A stretch of 53,455 nucleotides of DNA from Streptomyces spirodelae (GTDB lineage: Bacteria; Actinomycetota; Actinomycetes; Streptomycetales; Streptomycetaceae): positions 1-53,455 of the forward strand of contig NZ_JAFFZN010000041.1 of assembly GCF_017676385.1 (NCBI RefSeq), in the 5' to 3' direction. The notes under the pieces are model-generated. The model worked only from the letters and a program-made list of their open reading frames with translations, made no database searches and was not told the origin of the DNA. Made by a program: the position numbers and the translations under genes. Position 1 is the stretch's first letter; each line of letters begins with the position of its first letter. Shown here piece after piece: positions 46,325-53,455 of the stretch.

Positions 46325-48741
46325 TCAGCCTTGCGAGCGTGCGCAGCCGCTGGCCGGCGTTCCTCGGATCGTTCGTCGCCGTTGCGCTCGGCGTCGCCGT
46401 CGTGACGATGAGCGCACTGATGCTGATGTCCGGTGGCACCGGCGTACCCGAACGGCTGGCCGGAGCCCCGGTGGTGGTGCGGGCGCCGACGGGGGAACAG
46501 GTGGGTGGCCAGTTCGCGGAACCGCCACCCTGGGCGCCGGGACGCGCCGCGGAACTGAGAGAGCAGTTGGCGCGGCTTCCCGGGGTGCGCGCTGCCGTCG
46601 CCGACCGCTCCTTCTACGCGCAACTGTCCGGTACCGAGCAGAAGAAAGGAGAACGACAAGGTCACGGCTGGTCCTCGGTGGCCCTCGGCTCATACGGTCT
46701 GCACGAGGGGCAGGCGCCCACAAGACACGACGAACTCGCTCTCGACCGTGCCTATGGGCACCGGCCCGGAGACCGGGTCACCGTGCTCACGGCCGACGGT
46801 CCTCACCGTTTCACCGTCTCCGGCACACTGGACGGGCCCGGTTTCTACACCACCGATGAGCGTGCGGCAGAACTCGTCGGCGGGATACGCGTCATCGGAC
46901 TCAGCCTTGAGCGGGGCTCCTCCGTCGGCCAGGTGGCGTCCGCCGCTGAGCGGGCGGTGACGGGCACGGGCGGTGGAGGCGAGGTCCTCACCGGAGCGGC
47001 CCGTGATTCCATGGCTCTGCAGCAAGACGAGATGACGCGGTGGATCGGCGCGCAGGTGCTCACCGCCATGGCTGCGCTCTCGGCCTTTGTGACCGTCTTC
47101 ATCGTCTCGTCCACGTTCGCGTTCACCGTGGCGCAGCGGCGGCGTGAGTTCGGGCTGCTGCGGACCATCGGCGCCACACCGAAACAGGTGCGTCGCACGG
47201 TGTGTGCCGAGGCGGTGACCGTGGGGGCGTTCGGTGCCACCCTGGGGGCGGTGCTGGGGCTGGCGCTTGCCCCCTCGGTGGCCGGGGTGCTGGTGGACGC
47301 GGGTCTGCAGCCGGAGGGCTTCGTGGTACGGCCCCGCTGGTGGGTACCGTGCGCCGCGCTCGCCCTGGGCACCGCTGTCGCCCTGGCGGGGGCGTGGACG
47401 GCCGCGCGACGCGCGGCGCGGGTGGCGCCGCTTGAGGCGATGCGGGAGGCGGCGGTCGATGAGCGGCCCATGACCCGTCGGCGCTGGGCGGCCGGGCTGG
47501 TGGTGACCGCGGTCGGACTGGGCTGCGCTGTCGGCACGGCCTTTGCCGACAGCGACACCATGGTGCTGCTCGGGCTGGGCACGGCCACAGGACTGACGGC
47601 TGGGCTCACGCTGCTCATACCGGCGCTGGTGCGGCCTGTCGTCGGAGCGCTCACCCGTCCACTGGTCCGCCGTCCGGGAGCCACGCCGCTGCTCGTACGC
47701 GAGAACATGCGGACAGCGGTGCGCCGCACCTCCGCCACGGTCGCCCCGGTGCTGGCCACCGTTGCCTTCGCCGTGCTCATCACCAGCACGGTGCAGACGA
47801 CGCAGACCGCGGATACCGACCGCCAGGCGGCCACCGTGCAGGCGCGGTCCGCACTGGCGCCGGCGGACACTCCCGGCCTCAGTAGCGCCGCGACGGAGAG
47901 AGCCGGTCTGACACGGAACGCGATGCTGTCCACCACGGTCTACGAGGGGCGCGGGAAGTCGGCGTTGAGAGCGGTGGGGGTCGGTGCGGGCTTCGCACGG
48001 CTGTACAGCCACCCTGCGCCACGGGCGGGCAGTGTGATGGTGACGCAGTCGGTCGCCGCTGCGCATGGGTGGCGGCCGGGGCGGAGCGCGACGGTGATCT
48101 TCGAGGACGGTCGCAAGGAGCGGCTGCGGGTGACGGCGGTGCTGGGCGATGAGGAGGTGCCGTATCAACTGGTTCTCCCACGTGCGGTGGTTCGGGCGCA
48201 CGATCCGTCGGCTCTCGCAGATGTCGCCTACCGAACGGACGGGGAGGAGTTGCCTCAGCTCGGCAGCGTGCTGGGGGCGCGGGAGGTTTCGGTGGCGAGC
48301 TATGTCTCGTCGGCCGACGACGAGGAGGACCGGCTGGTATGGATCTTCACGCTGATGCTGGTGGCCATGACGGCTGGGTACACCGCAATAGCCGTGGCCT
48401 CCACCCTGCTGACGGCCACTGCTGACCGGGCCCGGGATTTGCGGATTCTGCGGCTCTCAGGGGCCACGTGCCGTCAGGCGGTGCGGGTGGTTGCGGGGGA
48501 GACGGTCTGTGCGGTCGCTCTGGGGGCCGCGATGGGGATGGTAGTAGTCATGCCGGCGCTGCTGGGGATGGTCCATGGGCTGAGGGAAAGCCTGGGCGTA
48601 CCGGTGGAGGCCGCCGTCGCCTGGCCGTGGGTGGCGGGTGCCGTGGGCGGCTGCCTGGTCCTGGGACTGGTGGCCAGCGTCGTTCCGGTCTACACCCTGT
48701 TGCGGGGGCCGGCCGGGAGACCGGAGGCGCGCGTGGCATAG
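46321..48741 (+). CDS. FtsX-like ABC transporter permease
   Basis: The 806-residue protein has two FtsX modules. An N-terminal helix (FLGSFVAVALGVAVVTMSALML) and an extracytoplasmic region of about 200 residues lead into a helix group containing ERREFG-like QRRREFGLLRTIGATPKQVRRTVCAEAV. The second half repeats the layout, ending with ATADRARDLRILRLSGATCRQAVRVVAGE and final helices. Such permeases work with a MacB-type ATPase. GTG start in GTGA overlap with the ATPase gene. The substrate is unknown; immunity or envelope-stress export is the usual role of two-component-linked members. Confidence 0.92.
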   Translation: MISLASVRSRWPAFLGSFVAVALGVAVVTMSALMLMSGGTGVPERLAGAPVVVRAPTGEQVGGQFAEPPPWAPGRAAELREQLARLPGVRAAVADRSFYAQLSGTEQKKGERQGHGWSSVALGSYGLHEGQAPTRHDELALDRAYGHRPGDRVTVLTADGPHRFTVSGTLDGPGFYTTDERAAELVGGIRVIGLSLERGSSVGQVASAAERAVTGTGGGGEVLTGAARDSMALQQDEMTRWIGAQVLTAMAALSAFVTVFIVSSTFAFTVAQRRREFGLLRTIGATPKQVRRTVCAEAVTVGAFGATLGAVLGLALAPSVAGVLVDAGLQPEGFVVRPRWWVPCAALALGTAVALAGAWTAARRAARVAPLEAMREAAVDERPMTRRRWAAGLVVTAVGLGCAVGTAFADSDTMVLLGLGTATGLTAGLTLLIPALVRPVVGALTRPLVRRPGATPLLVRENMRTAVRRTSATVAPVLATVAFAVLITSTVQTTQTADTDRQAATVQARSALAPADTPGLSSAATERAGLTRNAMLSTTVYEGRGKSALRAVGVGAGFARLYSHPAPRAGSVMVTQSVAAAHGWRPGRSATVIFEDGRKERLRVTAVLGDEEVPYQLVLPRAVVRAHDPSALADVAYRTDGEELPQLGSVLGAREVSVASYVSSADDEEDRLVWIFTLMLVAMTAGYTAIAVASTLLTATADRARDLRILRLSGATCRQAVRVVAGETVCAVALGAAMGMVVVMPALLGMVHGLRESLGVPVEAAVAWPWVAGAVGGCLVLGLVASVVPVYTLLRGPAGRPEARVA

Positions 48742-49043
48742 CTCCCTGTCGTCTCCCCTCCCCCGACGGATCGCCTGCCACGGGACGTCCGCCCTGGCCG
48801 GGAGCGTGCCGGAGGGGGACCCCCCCGAGGTGGGAGGCCGGGCTGGGGGCAGACGGGACAGGCGGTGCGGGCTGGGCAGGCGGGCTGGGCCGGGGCTGCG
48901 GAGCAGCCGGAAGATGCAGGAAGCGGGGCGAGGGCGAATGGGGGAGAGGCAACGGCGGAGGGGCAGAGGAGAGCGGTGAGAGTGCGGGTCGCGCGTGGGT
49001 GTGGAAGAGCGCGGGTGGTTTTGGGGCGGGTTAGGTTGGGTGG
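48742..49043. other. Intergenic region without a supported gene
   Basis: About 300 nt of G/C-skewed sequence with short GGGCTGGGC-type direct repeats around 48860-48900. No frame has a plausible start, ribosome site and product. It must contain the terminator of the FtsX operon and the promoter of the next gene, but I cannot point to either. Confidence 0.5.
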
Positions 49044-50030
49044 GTGAGTGAGACGAGAGGGCGGGGGAGTGCGGAGCGGCTGCGGGCCGACTGTGGGAAT
49101 TGTGCGGGGCTGTGCTGTGTGGCGTTGCCGTTCACAGCGTCCGCGGACTTCCCCGTCGACAAGCCGGCTGGGAAGCGGTGCGGGAATCTGACCCCCGACA
49201 ATCGGTGCTCGATCCACGCGAGGCTGCGGGAGAGCGGCTACACAGGATGCTCGGTCTTCGACTGCTTCGGGGCCGGTCAGCGGGTGACAGCGAGGGACGG
49301 GTTGACGCCGGGGCCGGAGATGTTCGCTGTCTTCCAGGTGACCAGACAACTGCACGAGCTGCTGTGGCTGCTGGCGGAGGCCGACGCCACCGGACACGGC
49401 GGGGAGGCCCGTGCCCTGAGTGGGCGGATCGACGCGCTGGTCGCCGGCGATGCCGATGTGCTGCGCGGTGTGGATGTGGCCGAGTGGCGGGCGCGGGTGG
49501 GGCCCGTGTTGGAGGGAGTCAGTGAGCGGGTGCGGCGGGGCCTTGGTGGGCGCGATCTGCGGCGTGCCGATCTGATGGGCGCAGGGCTGCGCGGGGAGCG
49601 GCTGCGGGGCGCCTCGTTGCGGGGAGCGTTGCTGATCGCGGCCGATCTGCGGGGTGCCGATCTGCGCCAGGCGGATCTGCTCGGAGCGGATCTGCGGGAT
49701 GCGGATCTGCGGGGAGCCGACCTGTCGGGCTCGCTCTTTGTGACCCAGCCGCAGCTGAACGCCGCTCATGGTGATGCGACCACCACTGTTCCCGACACGC
49801 TGAGCCGCCCCGCTCACTGGCTGACCGGGGCCTCGTCCGGGCAGCATGAGGCGGCGCGGCAGGCGCGGGGTGAGCCGCGTGGGAAGGCCACCCCGGTCGG
49901 CGGTGGCGGCGTCGGCGGGAGGAGCGGCAATGAGCAGCGCACCGGGCGTGGAGGACGCGGCAAACGGAACGGAGGCGGCGCGGGTGCCCGCAAGGACACC
50001 GGCCGACGGGGGCGCCGCAGCAGTCCATGA
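49044..50030 (+). CDS. YkgJ-like cysteine-cluster plus pentapeptide-repeat protein
   Basis: The 328-residue fusion starts with a Cys-rich YkgJ-like metal-chelating module (DCGNCAGLCCVALPF at about 16-30, KRCGNLTPDNRCSIHARLRESGYTGC and FDCFGAGQ). After a helical middle it has about nine pentapeptide repeats (LRRADLMGAGLRGERLRGASLRGALLIAADLRGADL in register, about 168-230), which form a right-handed beta-helix. The C-terminal 80 residues are Gly/Arg-rich and basic. The target is unknown; some pentapeptide proteins mimic DNA. GTG at 49044. The 3' end overlaps the next gene by 101 nt. Confidence 0.85.
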   Translation: MSETRGRGSAERLRADCGNCAGLCCVALPFTASADFPVDKPAGKRCGNLTPDNRCSIHARLRESGYTGCSVFDCFGAGQRVTARDGLTPGPEMFAVFQVTRQLHELLWLLAEADATGHGGEARALSGRIDALVAGDADVLRGVDVAEWRARVGPVLEGVSERVRRGLGGRDLRRADLMGAGLRGERLRGASLRGALLIAADLRGADLRQADLLGADLRDADLRGADLSGSLFVTQPQLNAAHGDATTTVPDTLSRPAHWLTGASSGQHEAARQARGEPRGKATPVGGGGVGGRSGNEQRTGRGGRGKRNGGGAGARKDTGRRGRRSSP

Positions 50031-51561
50031 GACGGCCTCCGGCGGCGGTGCCGCGTCGAGCCGAGGGGCGGCGATCAGGGACGCGCGAGGTGCGGGACGT
50101 CGGCGGCAGGATCGGCACGGGCTGGAGATGAGCGGGCTCGGCGGCGACGAGGGGGGTGCGGAGGCGGCGGCGTGGTATGAGAGTGCGGTCGACTCGATGC
50201 TCTTCTTCCGGTGCGATGTGGCCGAGTCGTTGGGTGCGATGCGGCGGGTGGCGCCGGGTGCGCCGCTGGGGCAGGCGTTCGCGGTGTATCTGGGTCTGCT
50301 GGGTACCGAGCGGGCTCAGGCGGTGGCGGCCGGCGAGGAGTTCGCGCGTTTCCGGGCAGATGCGGATTACACCGCATTCACCGAGCGCGAGCGGGCCCAT
50401 CTGTGTGCCGCGTCCGTCTGGCTGGGCGGGGACATCGAGCGGGCCGGTGCGCTGCTGCGCGAGGTCAATGTCGGCTGGCCCCATGACACGCTGGCGCTGG
50501 CCGTCGGGCACCAGATCGACTTCTTCACGGGGAACGCCGACTCGCTGCGCGACCGGATCGCCGGGGCATTGACGGCCTGGGACGAGGACGATGCGCATTA
50601 CGGGCCGCTGCTGGGCATGTTCGGCTTCGGCTTGGAGGAAACGGGCCACTATGCGCGGGCCGAAGAGGTCGCCAGGGCAGCGGTTGAGCGGCAGCCGTGC
50701 GATGTGTGGGGCATTCACGCGGTGGTGCACACCCTGGAGATGCGGGGCAGGTTCGCGGACGGCATCCGCTACCTCGACGCGCGCACCCGGGACTGGGGCG
50801 CCAACAACATGATGGCGGTGCACAACTGGTGGCACTACGGCCTCTACGCGCTGGAGGCCGGGGAGACGGGCCGGGTGCTGGAGATCTACGACGCGACGCT
50901 CGATCCCGCTTCGTCCTCCGGCCTGGCCCTCGAACTGCTGGACGCGGCCGCACTGCTGTGGCGGCTGTATCTGGACGGTGATGAGGCACTGCGGGCGGTC
51001 GGGGACCGCTGGGGACCGCTCGCCGATGCCTGGGCGGCGCGTGACGACGGCCCGCACTACGCGTTCAACGACACGCACGCCGTGATGGCCTACCTCGGTG
51101 CCGGACGGGTGCGCGAGGCGGAGGCGTTGGTGGCCGACCGCGCGGAGTGGGCGGCGCGCCCGCACCCCGGCGTCACCAACCACGTCATGACGGCGGAGAT
51201 CGGGCTGCCCGTCTGCCGGGCGCTGATCGCTTTCGCTCAGGGGCGGTACGGGGAGACGGTCGATCTGCTGCTGCCGTTGCGCGGGCGGCTGCAGACCTTC
51301 GGTGGCAGCCATGCGCAGCGCGACGCGGTGCAGCGCACGCTGGTGGAGGCGGCGCTGCGCGCTCGACGGTTCGATTTGGCCCGTACGTTGCTGAGTGAGC
51401 GGCTGAGCCTGCGCCCCACCAGTCCGTACAACTGGCTCGCGCACGCTCGCCTCGCCGGCGAGTTGGGACAGGCGGCTCTTGCCGCCACCGCTCGCGAGAA
51501 GGCCACAGCGCTCGCCGCCCCCGGTAAGAGCGCACTGGACGGCGCCCGCGCCCCCTTGTGA
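49930..51561 (+). CDS. TTC38-like tetratricopeptide repeat protein
   Basis: A 543-residue helical-repeat protein of the TTC38-like family: YESAVDSMLFFRCDVAESLGAMRRVAPGAPLGQAFAVYLGLL, HYGPLLGMFGFGLEETGHYARAEEVARAAVERQPCDVWGIHAVVHTLEMRG (read in parts) and NNMMAVHNWWHYGLYALEAGE are its landmarks. The family's biochemical role is not established. The start at 49930 is supported by GGAGGAG 6 nt upstream and by conserved sequence (DRHGLEMSG) lying before the alternative ATG at 50128. This makes a 101-nt same-strand overlap with the preceding gene. The first 80 residues are low-complexity. Confidence 0.82.
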   Translation: MSSAPGVEDAANGTEAARVPARTPADGGAAAVHETASGGGAASSRGAAIRDARGAGRRRQDRHGLEMSGLGGDEGGAEAAAWYESAVDSMLFFRCDVAESLGAMRRVAPGAPLGQAFAVYLGLLGTERAQAVAAGEEFARFRADADYTAFTERERAHLCAASVWLGGDIERAGALLREVNVGWPHDTLALAVGHQIDFFTGNADSLRDRIAGALTAWDEDDAHYGPLLGMFGFGLEETGHYARAEEVARAAVERQPCDVWGIHAVVHTLEMRGRFADGIRYLDARTRDWGANNMMAVHNWWHYGLYALEAGETGRVLEIYDATLDPASSSGLALELLDAAALLWRLYLDGDEALRAVGDRWGPLADAWAARDDGPHYAFNDTHAVMAYLGAGRVREAEALVADRAEWAARPHPGVTNHVMTAEIGLPVCRALIAFAQGRYGETVDLLLPLRGRLQTFGGSHAQRDAVQRTLVEAALRARRFDLARTLLSERLSLRPTSPYNWLAHARLAGELGQAALAATAREKATALAAPGKSALDGARAPL

Positions 51562-51900
51562 ACCCGGCAGCCGCCTGGTAAATACCATCCCGGGTGAGAT
51601 TCCTGCCCACTTCCCCCGCCACGTGCACTCGGCGAAGTCCTGAAGGCCGCGAAATCGGTCAAGCCGGCGACCTCATGCAGCCCCGTCGATTCATGAACCA
51701 CTGGCGGCTCGTAAACCTTGCCGGTTCCCTGCCGTTCGGTGGCTGCTGCCCGGGCGCTCGGGGTGCGTCCGACTGTGCACCGGCGCACAACTGCCGGTTG
51801 TATGAAGAGTCCAGGGCGGTTGTTGGGCGATCGAATGACGGGCAAGCCCTCTTCATGGCGTGATTGCGGGCAGCGTAATCACCGGCGAAAGGGGCGTGAA
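51562..51900. other. Intergenic region upstream of the RiPP-type locus
   Basis: About 340 nt with lower GC than its surroundings. A short inverted repeat ACCGGC-N8-GCCGGT lies at 51779-51798, and a strong ribosome site GAAAGGGG at 51887-51894. In-frame ATGs at 51718, 51802 and 51835 lack ribosome sites. I see no gene here; it probably holds the promoter of the downstream gene. Confidence 0.5.
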
Positions 51901-52896
51901 TTGCCCGAGGGTTGGTATTTGCTGCGCCCGCCCTATGCCCGGTCCGCCGTCGCGGAGCGGTTGCGGGAGATGCGGTCGCGTGGCCGGGCGGCCCTGGTGG
52001 CGGGCGTCACTGCGGGACTCGCCGCCGCGCGGGATGCACGGGCGGAGACGCCCTGGGCCCAGGTCAATCTGGTGGTGGAGCAGGAGGAGCGGGCGCGCGC
52101 GGGCTTCTGCGCAGAACTGGGCGTCGTGGCCCGGGAATTCCTCGGTGCCGACCGGGCACGGAATTTCTTCTTCATGAACAAGAGCCCCGGAATGCGGGTG
52201 CGCTTTGAGGCGTCCGCCCCGGACGGTGACACCGAGCTGCGCGCCGAGTTGCTGCGGCGGTTCGCGCGGTGCGAGGGGGCGCGGATGCGGCCGGTGTGCG
52301 TGGTGTACGAGCCCGAGCACTACCTCTTCGGTGGTCCGGCGTCGATGCCGTACGTGCACGACCTGTTCACCCTCGATTCCTTCGCCTGGCTGGACCACCA
52401 TGTGCACCACCCGGGCCGTGATGGCCAATTTCTGGGGTGGCGCTTCTCGCTGTTGTTGCTGCGGGAACTGTTCGTCGGGCTGGGCATCGTCGGCTGGGAG
52501 CACCGCGGGGTGTGGCACGCCATGCGCAGGGAGGCCGGACGGGGCCTCAGGGGCGCGGCGGCGAAGATCGACCCGGCGGCACGGGAACAGGCGACCGCGG
52601 GCATCATCGCGTACTGGCGTACACCTCGCGAAGAGGCCCTGCGCGCCTTTCCCGAGGAGCGCCGCACCGCCCTGACCCGGCACGCCGAGGCGGTCCACCA
52701 GGCGGCCGTCCGCTGGCGGCAGGGGTATTTCGAGGCGGGAGAGGCGACCGTCGGCCCGCGCACGGCCGCCGCCTTCTTCACCGTCTTCCACTGGAACCGG
52801 GGGCGGCTGTCCTGGGCACGCCAGAGCCTGCTGACCGACGCGCTGGCAGCCGAGGGAGGTGTCCCGCATGCGGCCACCACGCCACCTCGAGGCTGA
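51901..52896 (+). CDS. Stand-alone lanthipeptide dehydratase C-terminal-like (thiopeptide-type) biosynthesis protein
   Basis: The protein (331 residues from TTG 51901) matches the SpaB C-terminal/thiopeptide-type biosynthesis family: WAQVNLVVEQEERARAGFCAELGVVARE, ARNFFFMNKSPGMRVRFEA, VCVVYEPEHYLFGGPASMPYVHDLFTLDS and a final helical segment. In RiPP pathways this domain eliminates glutamate from Ser/Thr residues to make dehydroamino acids (split LanB) or catalyses the pyridine-forming cycloaddition. The TTG is chosen because GAAAGGGG lies 6 nt upstream and the conserved part begins directly after; ATG at 51835 or 51718 is possible. No glutamylation-domain partner is in the window. It precedes a precursor-like ORF. 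Confidence 0.82.
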   Translation: MPEGWYLLRPPYARSAVAERLREMRSRGRAALVAGVTAGLAAARDARAETPWAQVNLVVEQEERARAGFCAELGVVAREFLGADRARNFFFMNKSPGMRVRFEASAPDGDTELRAELLRRFARCEGARMRPVCVVYEPEHYLFGGPASMPYVHDLFTLDSFAWLDHHVHHPGRDGQFLGWRFSLLLLRELFVGLGIVGWEHRGVWHAMRREAGRGLRGAAAKIDPAAREQATAGIIAYWRTPREEALRAFPEERRTALTRHAEAVHQAAVRWRQGYFEAGEATVGPRTAAAFFTVFHWNRGRLSWARQSLLTDALAAEGGVPHAATTPPRG

Positions 52897-52971
52897 GACC
52901 GTCCCCAGGCGCGAGCGCGAGCGGGAGCGCGGCCGTGGTCGCGGCCCGATGTCCGGGGGCCCGCCTGAAGC

Positions 52972-53215
52972 CCCGCGCTCGGGGGGAACCATCGTGCTGT
53001 CGCCGACCTCACCGTGCTGCCCGCTCCCGACGCGCCGCAGCCCGTCGCGTCGGACGGGCAGCCAGGCGCGGCGGCCCAGCTGCTGCGCCTGTCCTGTGAC
53101 CGTTCGGCCGAGGAGAGCTGGCAGAACGCGCGTACGCCGCCTGGTGCGGCACCCACAGCCTCTCCGCACCGTGCCGGACGGGTGGCGCGGCGCCGTGGCG
53201 GCTGCCACAACGGCA
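52972..53215 (+). pseudogene. Possible frameshifted or degraded small coding region
   Basis: Frame 1 from 52972 is open and has high third-position G/C up to about 53110 (VADLTVLPAPDAPQPVASD, later AAAQLLRLSCDRSAEE). Near 53110 a different frame takes over the bias (ELAERAYAAWCGTHSL) and runs to a stop near 53216. Joined by a frameshift, the two would make a protein of about 75 residues of unknown family. There is no convincing start or ribosome site. It may be a decayed gene, a sequencing error, or chance. Confidence 0.3.
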
Positions 53216-53216
53216 G

Positions 53217-53272
53217 TGAAAAGAACGAGAAGAAAGAACGAAGCGAGAAGAAGGAAAAGGGAAGGAAGGGAG
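53217..53272 (+). promoter_or_regulatory. Purine-only leader and ribosome site of the precursor ORF
   Basis: About 56 nt of almost pure A/G (two C residues) run into AAGGAAGGGAG, 3-4 nt before the ATG at 53275. In mRNA this would be unstructured with a very strong Shine-Dalgarno, as expected for a highly translated peptide precursor. Confidence 0.6.
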
Positions 53273-53274
53273 CC

Positions 53275-53455
53275 ATGCCCGCCACGACCGAAGCCGTTGA
53301 AACCATCCGGACCACCGACGCCGTCGAAGCGGTCGCCCTCGACCTCGACACTCTCATCGCCGAGCTCGACACCCGGGTCAGCACCCACGAGCTGCCCGAG
53401 GGCCGGATGCACACGGAAGCGTGCAGCGGCCTCTGCACCGTAGCGATCTGCAACA
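53275..53455 (+). CDS. Putative RiPP precursor peptide, truncated by window edge
   Basis: Sixty codons are visible before the window ends. The first 40-45 residues are acidic and helical-looking (VALDLDTLIAELDTRVSTHE), like leader peptides recognised by RiPP enzymes. The end is Cys/Ser/Thr-rich: TEACSGLCTVAICN, with C50, C54 and C59 plus S51 and T55 as potential dehydration and ring-forming residues. Together with the SpaB-C-like gene just upstream and the strong ribosome site, this suggests a lanthipeptide- or thiopeptide-like precursor. The core is incomplete, so the class cannot be fixed. Modification is inference. Confidence 0.6.
   Translation, partial: MPATTEAVETIRTTDAVEAVALDLDTLIAELDTRVSTHELPEGRMHTEACSGLCTVAICN

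Noticed and set aside
51718..51900. N-terminal extension of the thiopeptide-type protein
   Set aside because: Composition is non-coding (lower GC, no third-position bias) and the in-frame ATGs lack ribosome sites; TTG at 51901 has a strong one.
1..53455. CRISPR arrays, tRNA or rRNA genes, insertion sequences, integrases, attachment sites
   Set aside because: I found no repeat-spacer pattern, no cloverleaf-like or rRNA sequence and no transposase or integrase-like protein. The tandem arrays noted are short contiguous minisatellites without spacers.

Overview
The window is about 53 kb of very GC-rich DNA with strong third-position G/C bias, GTG starts, many 1-4 nt gene overlaps and typical streptomycete families: CYP157/CYP154-type P450s, S-adenosylmethionine methyltransferases of the DUF574 kind, DUF1540, mycothiol-dependent isomerase-like proteins and LuxR/HK/FtsX modules. 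The lgt ... gltBD gene order also fits. I read it as a Streptomyces chromosome segment, or that of a close relative. All assignments come from reading the sequence; no database search was run.

Layout. 0.1-8.2 kb: lgt, then a six-gene Mrp cation/proton antiporter operon (mrpA-B fusion, C, D, E, F, G), tightly overlapped except for a 65-codon bridging ORF between C and D. 8.3-11.8 kb: a VIT1/CCC1-type metal transporter and a coupled P450 pair, the first lacking the K-helix EXXR motif. 12.2-18.3 kb: gltB-gltD glutamate synthase with a candidate GlnR-type half-site pair upstream and a strong hairpin downstream. 18.5-21.0 kb: DUF1540 protein, a secreted Lys-rich protein and a lipoprotein. 21.0-24.1 kb: divergent MarR/SDR pair with an operator-like repeat, a 19-bp tandem array, a cupin and an AraC regulator. 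24.3-29.9 kb: a soluble Ser/Thr kinase fused to a ricin-type beta-trefoil, a DapA-family gene coupled to a mycothiol-isomerase-like gene, a divergent NmrA/TetR pair with twin operators, and an HD hydrolase.

29.9-32.3 kb: a Cml-type drug exporter preceded by what looks like a complete attenuator: promoter, probably leaderless nine-codon leader peptide, and a 9-bp terminator hairpin overlapping the leader stop codon. 32.5-38.9 kb: a five-gene overlapping operon that reconstructs most of the bacterial trans-4-hydroxy-L-proline pathway (2-epimerase, three-subunit D-hydroxyproline dehydrogenase, deaminase). Its XRE-cupin regulator has the same CGTTCG-N6-CGAACG operator at its own promoter and at the operon promoter. 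All three dehydrogenase subunits carry low-complexity C-terminal tails.

38.9-42.5 kb: molybdate uptake (modA, a fused modBC) and an HTH-Mop regulator. 42.7-48.7 kb: a methyltransferase, then a LuxR response regulator/histidine kinase divergent from an ABC-FtsX exporter. 49.0-51.6 kb: a YkgJ-like/pentapeptide fusion and a TTC38-like TPR protein. 51.9 kb to the end: a stand-alone lanthipeptide-dehydratase C-terminal (thiopeptide-type) protein followed by a small ORF resembling a RiPP precursor (acidic leader, Cys/Ser/Thr-rich C-terminus), cut off by the window edge. This edge locus, the attenuator and the hydroxyproline regulon are the most interesting parts.
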